From Erythrobacteraceae bacterium (lineage in GTDB: Bacteria > Pseudomonadota > Alphaproteobacteria > Sphingomonadales > Sphingomonadaceae), in NCBI GenBank assembly GCA_027489095.1, contig JAIYAL010000122.1:1-62726 (forward strand): a DNA stretch of 62,726 nucleotides. Reading direction: 5' to 3'. Of this stretch, positions 51,196 through 59,562 are shown in pieces (the stretch's first letter is position 1; every line of letters begins with the position of its first letter). A program made the translations under genes and the position numbers. The notes beneath the pieces are model-generated. The model did no database searches, had not been told where the DNA came from, and saw only the letters and a program-made list of their open reading frames with translations.

Positions 51196-52020
51196 ATGAT
51201 GAACGTGATGACCGCCCGCCTCCCTGATCTTGGCCGCAAGATCGCCGGCGCGATGTTCGGCGCGCTTGCCGCGCTCGCGCTGACCGTCCCGGCTGCCGCG
51301 CAGGATCTCGAGACGATCGATCCCGATGCGGCCATGACCGACCAGGGGATCGATGCCGACCTCGCCAATCCGCAGGCGCCTGCGCCTGCTGCTCAGGCGC
51401 CTGCCACCGTGGCCTCACCCACCCCGCTGCCAGCCGATCCGACTGCCAATTGGAGCGAATATGCTCCGTCTGCCACAGCCGCTCAGCCGCCCGAAGCCGC
51501 CGCAACGCCCACGCTTGTCACCCCGCCCGCGACCTCCGAGACCTATGGCGAGGACGATCTCATCGGTGCGGCTGAAGGCGTGTTCGGCAAAGGCGCCGAA
51601 GGGCTTGCCAAGCTGATCGAGGACCTGCTGAAGAAGCAGGGCCGCCCCAATGGCTACATTGTCGGGCGCGAGGCGGGCGGGGCGTTCATCGTCGGCGCGC
51701 GCTACGGTTCGGGGACGCTCCACCACAAGGTCGAGGGCGAGCAGAAGGTCTACTGGACCGGGCCGTCGGTGGGCTTCGATGTCGGGGCCAGTGCCGCCAA
51801 CACCTTTGTGCTGGTCTACAACCTTTACGACACCGAGACGCTCTTCAACCGCTTCCCGGCGGGTGAGGGGCAGGCCTATTTCGTCGGCGGCCTTAATGCC
51901 AGCTACCTGCGGCGCGGCGACGTGGTGCTGATCCCGATCCGGGTCGGCGCGGGGCTTAGGCTCGGGGTCAATGCCGGCTACATGAAGTTTTCGAAGGAAC
52001 AGAAGTGGATGCCGTTCTGA
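51196..52020 (+). CDS. EipA family (DUF1134) envelope protein
   Basis: 274 residues. A signal peptide (GAMFGALAALALTVPAAA) is followed by a Pro/Ala-rich linker (about 55-115) and the DUF1134 beta domain beginning YGEDDLIGAAEGVFGKGAEG, with GYIVGREAGGAFIVGARYG, LHHKVEGEQKVYWTGPSVGF, ASAANTFVLVYNL and VLIPIRVGAGLRLG. EipA of Brucella and Caulobacter is a periplasmic protein needed for envelope integrity. Three ATGs (51196, 51199, 51208) are possible starts. It stands alone outside the island. Confidence 0.9.
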   Translation: MMNVMTARLPDLGRKIAGAMFGALAALALTVPAAAQDLETIDPDAAMTDQGIDADLANPQAPAPAAQAPATVASPTPLPADPTANWSEYAPSATAAQPPEAAATPTLVTPPATSETYGEDDLIGAAEGVFGKGAEGLAKLIEDLLKKQGRPNGYIVGREAGGAFIVGARYGSGTLHHKVEGEQKVYWTGPSVGFDVGASAANTFVLVYNLYDTETLFNRFPAGEGQAYFVGGLNASYLRRGDVVLIPIRVGAGLRLGVNAGYMKFSKEQKWMPF

Positions 52021-52066
52021 TCGGATAAGGTGCCAAAGCCGGTTGCGATGATGCGCCGGGCGGGCC

Positions 52067-53260
52067 ATGGCGCAGCGCATTATGCTTGAACGACTCAGCC
52101 CCCAGGCGCCCGACGCGCTGCTCGCCCTGATCCGCCTCCACGCTGCCGATCCGCGTGAGCACAAGATCGACCTCGGCGTCGGCGTCTATCGCACGGAAGA
52201 CGGCGCGACCCCGGTGTTCGCCGCGATCAAGGCGGCCGAGCAAGTGCTGGTCGATACGCAAGGCAGCAAGTCCTACCTTGGCCCGGAAGGCGACATGGGC
52301 TTCGTCAATGCGCTGATGCCCTATATCTTCGGCGCGGCTGACCCGGCGATGGGCGGGCGCATTCAGGGGATGCAGACCCCGGGCGGCACCGGCGCTGTCC
52401 GCCTCGCGCTGGCGATGGCGCAGAAGGCCGGCGTCCGCCGCGTCCATATGGGCGTGCCCAGCTGGCCCAACCACGCGCAGATCCTGGCTGATCTCGGCAT
52501 GGAGCTGGCCCCCTTCGATCACGCCAACCCCGATGGCACGGCGAACCTTGAGGCGGTGCTCGCCGCCATCAACGGCGCTGCGGCGGACGAGGCGGTGCTG
52601 CTCCACGCGTGCTGCCACAATCCGACCGGGATCGACTACACGCCCGCGCAATGGGCCGAGATTGCCGCAGCCTTCGCTGCCAGCGGCACCTTCCCGATCA
52701 TCGATTCGGCCTATCAGGGCCTCGGCCACGGGATGGAAGAGGATGCGGCGGGAATGCGCGCGGTGCTCGCCGCTGTGCCGGAAGCCTTTATCGCCCACAG
52801 CTGCGACAAGAACTTCGGCCAGTACCGCGACCGGGTCGGCGCCTTTTACGTCATGGCCGCCGATTCCGATGCGCTCCCCACCGCCTTCTCCAATGCCAAT
52901 GCGCTGGCCCGCGCGGCATGGTCGATGCCGCCCGATCACGGCGGCGCGGCGGTGCGGATCATCCTCGAAGATGCCGAGCTAACGCGGCTTTGGCTGGAGG
53001 AGCTGACTACCATGCGCGCGCGGATGCGGCAGGTGCGCGATGCGCTCGCGGCGGCAGGGACGGCGGGGCGGGTCGATCTCACGCCCTTGGGCACGCAGAA
53101 CGGCCTGTTCTCGATGCTGCCGATCACCAAGGAAGAGGTCGCCGCGCTTCGCGAGGCGCACGGCATCTACATGGCCGCCTCGGGCCGCATCAATATTGCC
53201 GGGCTGACGCAGGCCAATCTGCCCCAGTTCATCGCCGCGCTGGCGGCGGTGGCGCAGTAA
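52067..53260 (+). CDS. Aromatic/aspartate aminotransferase (class I, PLP-dependent)
   Basis: 397 residues of the aspartate/tyrosine aminotransferase family Ib. Motifs are KIDLGVGVYRTEDGATPVF, SYLGPEGDMGF, MQTPGGTGAVRLALA, PSWPNHAQIL, HACCHNPTGIDYTPAQW, FPIIDSAYQGLGHGMEED and the PLP lysine in CDKNFGQYRDR, where the usual Ser before Lys is Asp. The C-terminal SGRINIAGL matches. It transfers amino groups between aromatic amino acids or aspartate and 2-oxoglutarate. The ATG at 52082 is an alternative start closer to the family N-terminus. Confidence 0.9.
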   Translation: MAQRIMLERLSPQAPDALLALIRLHAADPREHKIDLGVGVYRTEDGATPVFAAIKAAEQVLVDTQGSKSYLGPEGDMGFVNALMPYIFGAADPAMGGRIQGMQTPGGTGAVRLALAMAQKAGVRRVHMGVPSWPNHAQILADLGMELAPFDHANPDGTANLEAVLAAINGAAADEAVLLHACCHNPTGIDYTPAQWAEIAAAFAASGTFPIIDSAYQGLGHGMEEDAAGMRAVLAAVPEAFIAHSCDKNFGQYRDRVGAFYVMAADSDALPTAFSNANALARAAWSMPPDHGGAAVRIILEDAELTRLWLEELTTMRARMRQVRDALAAAGTAGRVDLTPLGTQNGLFSMLPITKEEVAALREAHGIYMAASGRINIAGLTQANLPQFIAALAAVAQ

Positions 53261-53265
53261 CGGCG

Positions 53266-53814
53266 ATGCTCGACCGCCAGCCAGTGCTGGAGGGCGAGCA
53301 TGTCACCTTGCGCCCCTTGCGCGCGGACGACTGGGACGCGCTCTTCGCGGTCGCGTCCGATCCGCTGATCTGGCAGCAGCACCCCGCGCATGACCGCTGG
53401 CAAGAGCCGGTGTTCCGCGCTTTCTTCGATGATGCCTTGGCGAACAAGGGCGCGCTGGTCGCGCTCGATGCCAACACTGGCGCGGTAATTGGCTCCTCGC
53501 GCTTTCAGGGGCTGGACGAGCCAGATGGCGGCTCGGTCGAGATCGGCTGGACGTTCCTTGCCCGAAGCCATTGGGGCGGCCGCACCAACCACGAGATGAA
53601 GCGCCTGATGCTGGCCCATGCGTTGGCGAGTGTCGCCGAGGTGCGCTTTGCGGTGGGCGAAACCAACACCCGCTCACGCCGGGCGCTGGAGCGGATCGGC
53701 GCGAGGCTGACCGACCGCCGCGAGGAGCGGGTGATGGCCGGGGGCCTGGTCATCCCGCACCTGACCTACGTGATTACGCGCGCGGACTTCAAAGAAGGGC
53801 CGCTGACGAGCTGA
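53266..53814 (+). CDS. GNAT family N-acetyltransferase (RimJ/RimL-like)
   Basis: 182 residues. The layout is that of RimJ/RimL-type acetyltransferases: VTLRPLRADDWDALFAVASD, GSSRFQGLDEPDGGSVEIGW, FLARSHWGGRTNHEMKRLML (acetyl-CoA binding) and VGETNTRSRRALERIGARL. It starts 5 bp after the aminotransferase stop, so the two probably share a transcript. The substrate is unknown; an amino acid or small amine would suit the neighbour. Confidence 0.85.
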   Translation: MLDRQPVLEGEHVTLRPLRADDWDALFAVASDPLIWQQHPAHDRWQEPVFRAFFDDALANKGALVALDANTGAVIGSSRFQGLDEPDGGSVEIGWTFLARSHWGGRTNHEMKRLMLAHALASVAEVRFAVGETNTRSRRALERIGARLTDRREERVMAGGLVIPHLTYVITRADFKEGPLTS

Positions 53815-53896
53815 GGCAGCGTCGCACAACACGCCGCTATCCCCCGCGATCGCTTTGGCCTAGGCTCCCCCGACTGCCTCGCACCCGGAGCTCACA

Positions 53897-54298
53897 ATCG
53901 AAAAACGCCTGATCTATCGCTCGCAGCCCTTCGGCTTTGATCGCTCCATGCTGGCAGGCATCCTGTCGGCGGCGCGGCGCAACAATCCGCAGATGGGCAT
54001 CACCGGGGCGCTGGTGTGCCGGGCGGATCTCTACCTCCAGCTGATCGAAGGCCCGGTCGATGCGATCGACGCGCTTTATGCGCGCATCTGCGAGGATGAT
54101 CGCCACGCCAATATCGAACTGCTGCTCACCGAAGGCATGGGCGAGCGCCTGTTCCCCAACTGGGCGATGCTCGATGACGAGGCGCCCTCGCTGTTCTGGT
54201 CGGCGGCGGATGTCGCGACGGGCGCGCTGGAGGCGGCGAGCCCGGATGAACTGCTCGCGCCGTTCATCCGGCTGAGCGCGGCCCATCCGGGCGGGTAA
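53897..54298 (+). CDS. BLUF-domain blue-light photoreceptor with an apparent ATC start
   Basis: About 133 residues, a single BLUF domain. The essential flavin-interacting tyrosine is in RLIYRSQP (residue 7 from the proposed start), the Asn is in RRNNPQMGITGALV, and the Gln is in LYLQLIEG, followed by the usual RICEDDRHANIELL and FPNWAML. The first ATG in this frame is 53948, but starting there would delete the first beta strand and the tyrosine. Upstream to the stop there is no ATG, GTG or TTG. An ATC at 53897, 6 nt after GGAG, sits where BLUF proteins begin. Either a rare ATC start is used or an ATG has mutated. Confidence 0.75.
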   Translation: MEKRLIYRSQPFGFDRSMLAGILSAARRNNPQMGITGALVCRADLYLQLIEGPVDAIDALYARICEDDRHANIELLLTEGMGERLFPNWAMLDDEAPSLFWSAADVATGALEAASPDELLAPFIRLSAAHPGG

Positions 54299-54379
54299 AC
54301 GCTCAGGCGGCGCGCGGTACGCCGCACTTGCAAAAAACGGGCGAGCGCAGCGCCGCACATGCCGCTACATGGCTTTCGT

Positions 54380-56080
54380 ATGACCATCCCGCCTGTCACC
54401 CGCCGCGGCTTTGTCCGCACGGCCGGTGCCGCTGCCAGCTTCGCCGCGCTGCCTGCCTGGGCGCAGGGCCATTCCACGCACCGCGGGCCCGGCGGCGCGC
54501 CGATCCGCGCCGGCTTTGACGAGGTTTCAGGCGCGGTGATCGACCTTTCCGTGGGCGAGGGCGCGCGCATCGTGGCGGGACGCAAGGGGCACGGCGTGGC
54601 GGTCAACGGCAGCGTGCCGGGGCCGCTGGTGCGGCTGAGGGAAGGCACGAGCGTCCGCCTCAACGTCACCAACCATCTGGCCGAGGACACCTCGATCCAC
54701 TGGCATGGCTTGCTCGTGCCGTTCCAGATGGACGGGGTGCCGGGGATCAGCTTCCCGGGGATCAAGCCGGGCCAGACCTTCGCCTACGAATTTCCGGTGA
54801 GGCAATCGGGCACCTACTGGTATCACAGCCATTCGGGGCTTCAGGAGCAGCAGGGGCATTATGGCCCGCTGGTGATCGACCCCGCCGGGGCCGAGCCTGC
54901 GCAGTACGACCGCGACTATATCCTGCTGCTCAGCGAGTTCACCCCGCTTGCGTCCCACCGGATCATGGACCGCCTGCGCAAGGGCGAGGGCTATTTCAAC
55001 TACCAGCAGACCGCCTGGAGCGACGATTACAAGCTTTCTGCGGCCGACCGCCGGATGTGGGCCAAGATGCGGATGCCGACGACCGACATCGCCGATGTGA
55101 CCGGCTCGACCTACACCTACCTTGCCAATGGGCGCGGGCCGAAGGAGGGCCTCGAATACCTGTTCCGCCCGGGTGAGCGCATCCGCCTGCGGATCATCAA
55201 CGGATCGGCGATGACGTTCTTCAATGTCCGCATCCCCGGCCTGCCGATGACGGTGATCGCGGCGGACGGCCAGAACGTGCGGCCTGTCGAGGTCGACGAA
55301 TTCCAGATCGGCACGGCGGAAACCTACGACGTCATCATCGCCCCCACCGCCGAGGCCTATACCATCGTCGCAGAAAGCATGGACCGATCCGGCATGGCGC
55401 TGGCCACCCTCGCCACCCGCCCCGGCGCGCGCGCTGCGATCCCGCCGCTGCGCAAGGCCCCGCTGCTCACCATGGGCGACATGGGCATGGACCACGGCCC
55501 GGGCCAGCACAGCATGGAGGGCATGAAAATGCGCGACACGCTGTTGCTGCCGCCGGACGTGAAGGTTGGCCCGGGGATCGACATGGTTGCCATGAACCCG
55601 GTCGACAAGCTCGGCGATCCCGGGCTGGGCCTGCGCGACGTGGATCACCGCGTGCTCAATTACCGGATGCTCGCCGCGCTGGAGGCGAACCCTGACACGC
55701 GCGAGCCGTCACGCCTGCTTGAACTCCACCTCACCGGCAACATGGAACGCTACATGTGGTCGTTCGACGGCGAGATCTATTCCGCCGTCACCGACACACC
55801 GATCCGCTTCGCCCAAGGTGAGCGGGTGCGGGTCAAGCTCGTCAACAACACCATGATGGCGCACCCCATCCATCTGCACGGGATGTTCTTCACGCTCGTC
55901 AATGGCAAGACCCCCGCGGATCAGCCGAGGAAGAGCGTGGTGATCGTGCAGCCCGGCGCGAGCGCGCAGTTTGACCTCACGGCGGACGCCCCGGGGGACT
56001 GGGCGTTCCACTGCCACCTGCTCTATCACATGCACGGCGGGATGATGCAGACGGTGACGGTGATGGGGCCGGGTGGGTGA
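54380..56080 (+). CDS. copA: Periplasmic multicopper oxidase, copper resistance (CopA/PcoA type)
   Basis: 566 residues. A twin-arginine signal (TRRGFVRTAGAAASFAALPA) directs folded export. Three cupredoxin domains carry all copper motifs: SIHWHG and YWYHSHSG at the N-terminus, and HPIHLHGM with HCHLLYHMHGGMMQ at the C-terminus. A Met-rich loop (MGDMGMDHGPGQHSMEGMKM) is typical of CopA. It oxidises Cu(I) to Cu(II) in the periplasm. The start is ATG 54380; ATG 54359 is possible. It overlaps copB by 4 bp. Confidence 0.92.
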   Translation: MTIPPVTRRGFVRTAGAAASFAALPAWAQGHSTHRGPGGAPIRAGFDEVSGAVIDLSVGEGARIVAGRKGHGVAVNGSVPGPLVRLREGTSVRLNVTNHLAEDTSIHWHGLLVPFQMDGVPGISFPGIKPGQTFAYEFPVRQSGTYWYHSHSGLQEQQGHYGPLVIDPAGAEPAQYDRDYILLLSEFTPLASHRIMDRLRKGEGYFNYQQTAWSDDYKLSAADRRMWAKMRMPTTDIADVTGSTYTYLANGRGPKEGLEYLFRPGERIRLRIINGSAMTFFNVRIPGLPMTVIAADGQNVRPVEVDEFQIGTAETYDVIIAPTAEAYTIVAESMDRSGMALATLATRPGARAAIPPLRKAPLLTMGDMGMDHGPGQHSMEGMKMRDTLLLPPDVKVGPGIDMVAMNPVDKLGDPGLGLRDVDHRVLNYRMLAALEANPDTREPSRLLELHLTGNMERYMWSFDGEIYSAVTDTPIRFAQGERVRVKLVNNTMMAHPIHLHGMFFTLVNGKTPADQPRKSVVIVQPGASAQFDLTADAPGDWAFHCHLLYHMHGGMMQTVTVMGPGG

Positions 56081-56937
56081 GGGCCGCGCTCCCCCTGCTC
56101 GCGCTTGCCGCCGCCGCGCCGCTCGCCGCGCAAGATCCCCGCGCAGGGCACGCTATGGGTGAGGATGTCGCCCCCGCATCGCCCGGCCCGACAATGGAAA
56201 CCCCGCCCCCGCCAGAGGCCGGGAGCGGGCCGCCGAGGGCCGCCGACGCAATCTGGGGCGCTGCGGCAATGGCACCCTCACGCGAAGATCTGCGCCGGAT
56301 GCATGGCGATTTCCCGCTATTGTGGCTCCAGGGCGACCGGATCGAGGCGCAGGTGCGGCAGGGCAAGGACTTCTACCTGTGGGACGTGCAGGGCTATTAC
56401 GGCACCCCCACCAGCCGCCTGTGGTTCAAGAGCGAGGGCGAGGGCGAATGGGGCGCCGCGCCCGAGGATGCCGAGGTGCAGGCGCTCTACTCCAAGGCGT
56501 TCGCGCCGTTCTGGGACGTGCAGGCCGGCGTGCGCCATGACATCGCCGGGCCAGATACCACCCATGCCGTGATCGGCGTGCAGGGCCTTGCGCCCTATCT
56601 TTTCGAGATCGACGCCGCGCTGTTCCTCAGCACCCGCGGCGATGTGACCGCGCGGATCGAGACCGAGATCGATCAGCGCATCACCCAGCGCCTGATCCTC
56701 CAGCCGCGTATCGAGGCCAATCTGTCTGCGCAGGATATCCCTGAGCTTGGCATCGGCGCCGGGCTCGATCAGATTGAGGTCGGCGCGCGGCTGCGTTATG
56801 AAATCGCCCGCGAATTCGCGCCCTATATCGGCATCGAGCAATCATGGCGCACCGGCAAGGGTGCGGACTTCGCGCGCTTGCGCGGCGAAGGCACTTCGGC
56901 CACCAGCATCCTCGCCGGCATCCGTTTCTGGTTCTGA
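56077..56937 (+). CDS. copB: Outer-membrane copper resistance protein B
   Basis: 286 residues starting from GTG with a GTGA overlap to copA. It has a signal peptide (ALPLLALAAAAPLAAQ), a Pro-rich linker, then the CopB barrel: WLQGDRIEAQVRQGKDFYLW, FAPFWDVQAGVRHD, YLFEIDAALFLSTRGDVTAR, LILQPRIEANLSAQD, and a terminal strand ending in Phe (ILAGIRFWF), the outer-membrane assembly signal. The Met-rich N-terminal segment common in CopB is reduced here. It acts with CopA in copper sequestration or export. Confidence 0.9.
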   Translation: MRAALPLLALAAAAPLAAQDPRAGHAMGEDVAPASPGPTMETPPPPEAGSGPPRAADAIWGAAAMAPSREDLRRMHGDFPLLWLQGDRIEAQVRQGKDFYLWDVQGYYGTPTSRLWFKSEGEGEWGAAPEDAEVQALYSKAFAPFWDVQAGVRHDIAGPDTTHAVIGVQGLAPYLFEIDAALFLSTRGDVTARIETEIDQRITQRLILQPRIEANLSAQDIPELGIGAGLDQIEVGARLRYEIAREFAPYIGIEQSWRTGKGADFARLRGEGTSATSILAGIRFWF

Positions 56938-56962
56938 TCAACGCGAAAGACGAAGACCACCT

Positions 56963-57343
56963 ATGCGCACCACCGCCTTGCTCGCCGCCCTTGCTCTGAC
57001 GGCGCTCACCCCGACAGCGCTTGCCGCCCATGTCCAGCTCACCGCCTCGACCCCGGCGGCGGGGGCGAGCGCCAAGGCGCCCAAGGCGATAACCCTCACC
57101 TTCAGCCAGCCGGTTAACAAGGCCAAGGCTGCGGCGAGCATCGTCATGACCGCGATGCCGGGGATGCCCAACCACGGCGAGATGCTGATCCGCAACTTCA
57201 CCCCTGTCTGGTCGGCCGATGGCAAGACGCTGACCCTCACCCTTGCCAAGCCCCTCCCGAAGGGCAGCTACGACGTGCGCTGGCAGGCGAGCGCGGCAGA
57301 TGGCCACGCGGTGAGCGGCAAGGTGAGCTTCACGGTGGGCTAG
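56963..57343 (+). CDS. copC: Periplasmic copper-binding protein CopC
   Basis: 126 residues with a signal peptide (LLAALALTALTPTALA). The mature protein starts AHVQL, placing the N-terminal His used for Cu(II) binding, and ends with DGHAVSGKVSFTV, which supplies another ligand. The segment MTAMPGMPNHGEM carries extra Met and His residues. It is the third gene of the copper block, 25 bp after copB. CopD is not present; an SCO1 protein lies 3.4 kb further on. Confidence 0.9.
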   Translation: MRTTALLAALALTALTPTALAAHVQLTASTPAAGASAKAPKAITLTFSQPVNKAKAAASIVMTAMPGMPNHGEMLIRNFTPVWSADGKTLTLTLAKPLPKGSYDVRWQASAADGHAVSGKVSFTVG

Positions 57344-57362
57344 AGATGTCCCGGCCCCGCGC

Positions 57363-57983
57363 TCAGCGTGCGGCGAGGCTCTGCATCCGCTTCAGATAGC
57401 GCGCCAGCACGTCGATCTCGAGGTTGACGCGGGCCCCTTCCGTGAGATCGCCGAGCGTCGTCACTGCGGCGGTGTGGGGGATAATGTTGAGCAGGAAGTC
57501 GCAAGCGCGGTCCTCGCGGTCGCGCACGTCGTTGACGGTCAGTGACACGCCGTTGACCGTGATCGAGCCTTTTTCCGCAATGAAGGGCGACATTTCCGCG
57601 CGGGCGCGGATCGCGACCTGCCAGCTATCGCCCTGGCGGCCCACCATCACCACCTCGCCCACCGAATCCACGTGGCCGGTGACAATGTGCCCGCCCAGCT
57701 CGTCACCGAGCCGCAGCGACGGCTCAAGATTGAGCCGCGCGCCGCGTTCCCACATCCCGGGCACGGTGCGGCTGACGGTCTCGCCCGAAAGGTCGACATC
57801 GAACCAGGCATCGCCCGCCGTCCCGCCGCGCTCGACCACGGTGAGGCACACGCCCGAGCACGCAATCGACGCGCCGATATCAATCCGCGCCGGATCGAGC
57901 GGGGCGGTGATGCGCAAGCGCAGGTCGCCGCGCTGATCGGCGGCGGCGATGGTGCCGATGGCGGTGACGATGCCGGTGAACAT
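57363..57983 (-). CDS. ribE: Riboflavin synthase, alpha subunit
   Basis: 206 residues with the internal duplication of this enzyme. The N-terminal barrel starts MFTGIVTAIG and contains IACSGVCLTVVE. The second repeat has GHIVTGHVDSVGEV and GSITVNGVSLTVNDV. It dismutates two 6,7-dimethyl-8-ribityllumazine molecules to riboflavin. The ATG at 57983 gives the invariant MFTGIV start. It follows ribD by 13 bp on the same strand. Both have only short gaps from neighbours. Confidence 0.94.
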   Translation of the reverse strand: MFTGIVTAIGTIAAADQRGDLRLRITAPLDPARIDIGASIACSGVCLTVVERGGTAGDAWFDVDLSGETVSRTVPGMWERGARLNLEPSLRLGDELGGHIVTGHVDSVGEVVMVGRQGDSWQVAIRARAEMSPFIAEKGSITVNGVSLTVNDVRDREDRACDFLLNIIPHTAAVTTLGDLTEGARVNLEIDVLARYLKRMQSLAAR

Positions 57984-57996
57984 GCTTGCTGTTCCT

Positions 57997-58953
57997 CTAG
58001 GAGTTTCTGGTCCGCAGATAGGACGCGAAGCTGTCGCTGCCAAGCTGGCGGCGCTCGGTAAGCTGCCAGCGGCCATGCGCATCGGCAAGGTTTGCAAGGC
58101 CGAGCGCGCCGAGCGCCCGGCGGCCATCGCCGATCAGGATCGGGGCCGTGTAGAGGTGGAGTTCGTCCACCAGATCGCCCGCGAGGAAGGCGGCGGCGGT
58201 CTCGGCCCCGCCTTCGACATAGAGGTATTGGACGCCCGCGAGGCCAGCGATCGCGCCGGGCGCGGGGATCGCGGTGACGCCGTCTGCTGGCGCGGCCCCA
58301 CGGGTCAGCACCACGCGCCGGGGCGAGCGGTCTTCGAGCCCCGGCAGGCGCACATCGAGCCGGGGGCTGTCCGCGCGCCATGTCCCGCCGCCCACAAGGA
58401 TCGCGTCGTTCTGCGCGCGCAGGGCGTGGACATGCGCGCGCGCCGCCTCGCCGGTGATCCAGCGGCTCGTCCCGTCAGCCAGCGCAATGCAGCCATCGAG
58501 CGACATCGCCAGCTTCAATGTCACCCACGGACGCCCATGCCGCTGGCGGGTGAGGAAGCCTGCAAGGCTCGCCGCCGAGGCCGCGTCTTCGAGCAGGCTG
58601 ACCGCGATTCCCGATGCTTCAAGCCGGGCGATGCCCTGTCCGGCGGTGCGCGGGTCAGGGTCGATCTGGCCGATAACGACCCTCGCGGGACGGGCGGCCA
58701 CGATCAGATCAGCGCAGGCCGGGCCGCGCTCAGACTGGTGGGCGCAGGGTTCGAGCGTGACGTAGAGCGTGGCCTCGGCCAGCACTTGCGGATCAAGGCC
58801 AGCGAGAGCTTCGGCCTCGGCATGGGGACGCCCGCCCGCCTGCGTCCAGCCGCGCGCGATCACCCGGCCTTCATGCACCACCAGCGCCGCCACCCCGGGA
58901 TTGGGGCGCGCAAGCGGGCGCGCGCGCAGGGCGAGCCGCGCGGCGGCGGCCAA
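57997..58953 (-). CDS. ribD: Riboflavin biosynthesis deaminase/reductase
   Basis: 318 residues from a TTG. The deaminase domain has PNPGVAALVV, the zinc motif HAEAEAL and EPCAHQSERGPACADLI with both cysteines. The reductase domain has PWVTLKLAMSLDGCIA, WITGEAARAHVHALRAQNDA and GGAETAAAFLAGDLVDELHLY. It carries out two early steps from GTP-derived pyrimidine. The family normally begins a few residues earlier (the upstream codons read DRDDRDW), but no ATG, GTG or TTG exists there, and a run of eight C lies at 58980-58987 on this strand. Confidence 0.9.
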   Translation of the reverse strand: MAAAARLALRARPLARPNPGVAALVVHEGRVIARGWTQAGGRPHAEAEALAGLDPQVLAEATLYVTLEPCAHQSERGPACADLIVAARPARVVIGQIDPDPRTAGQGIARLEASGIAVSLLEDAASAASLAGFLTRQRHGRPWVTLKLAMSLDGCIALADGTSRWITGEAARAHVHALRAQNDAILVGGGTWRADSPRLDVRLPGLEDRSPRRVVLTRGAAPADGVTAIPAPGAIAGLAGVQYLYVEGGAETAAAFLAGDLVDELHLYTAPILIGDGRRALGALGLANLADAHGRWQLTERRQLGSDSFASYLRTRNS

Positions 58954-59000
58954 CCAGTCGCGGTCGTCCCGATCGCTTTGGGGGGGGAGCGCTGCTGCGG

Positions 59001-59516
59001 CTATTGCGCTGGGCTTTCGGTGGAGGGCTGGGCGGCGGAGGGCTGGGCGGCCGCCTGTTCGAGCCGCTTCTTCGCAGCGGCCTCGGCGGCGGCGCGCTCG
59101 GCATCGGCCTTGCGCGCGATGGCCTCGACATCCATCCCCGCCGCTGCGCCAAGCGCCTTGTACATCTTGCGCTTTTCGCCTGAGATCCGCGCTTCTTCGG
59201 CGGCGCGCAGCTCCTTGATCTCTTGGTTGGCGCGGTTCTCTGCGGCGATTGTCGCATCGCTGCGCCCGTCTTCCAGGGTGGTGATGTAGTCTATCTTCGG
59301 CCGCTCGGGCTCGCCGTAGAACTCCTGCTCCAGCGCCCAGCCCATGATCCCGGCAACCGGCAGCATCGACAATGCGAGGATCGGCCAGCGATAGGGTTGA
59401 GGCCGCCGGATCTCGTTCCAGAAATCAGCGACACCGGAGGCGGGGTTGAAGCGCGATTGCGCCAGCGACCGGGGGCGCGGGTTGGAGGGCTTCTTGGCGG
59501 GTGCGTTTGCGGGCAT
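59001..59516 (-). CDS. Hypothetical membrane-anchored coiled-coil protein
   Basis: 171 residues. The N-terminal cytoplasmic part is basic (KKPSNPRPRSLAQSRFNPAS), one membrane helix follows (WPILALSMLPVAGIMGWAL, about 45-63), then a charged helical region with EIKELRAAEEARISGEKRKM and ARKADAERAAAEAAAKKRLE, probably coiled coil, and a Gln/Ser/Pro/Ala tail. I recognise no catalytic motif. Similar proteins are conserved in sphingomonads as unnamed genes. Its stop lies 47 bp before the ribD TTG. Confidence 0.75.
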   Translation of the reverse strand: MPANAPAKKPSNPRPRSLAQSRFNPASGVADFWNEIRRPQPYRWPILALSMLPVAGIMGWALEQEFYGEPERPKIDYITTLEDGRSDATIAAENRANQEIKELRAAEEARISGEKRKMYKALGAAAGMDVEAIARKADAERAAAEAAAKKRLEQAAAQPSAAQPSTESPAQ

Positions 59517-59562
59517 GGTAGCGAATATAGGCGTATGGGAGCCGAACGCCAGATGCTTGGGA

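Noticed and set aside
57949-59289. 446-codon plus-strand frame
   Set aside because: It is antisense to ribD and its neighbours; the Arg/Gly/Ala-rich translation is typical of a shadow frame.
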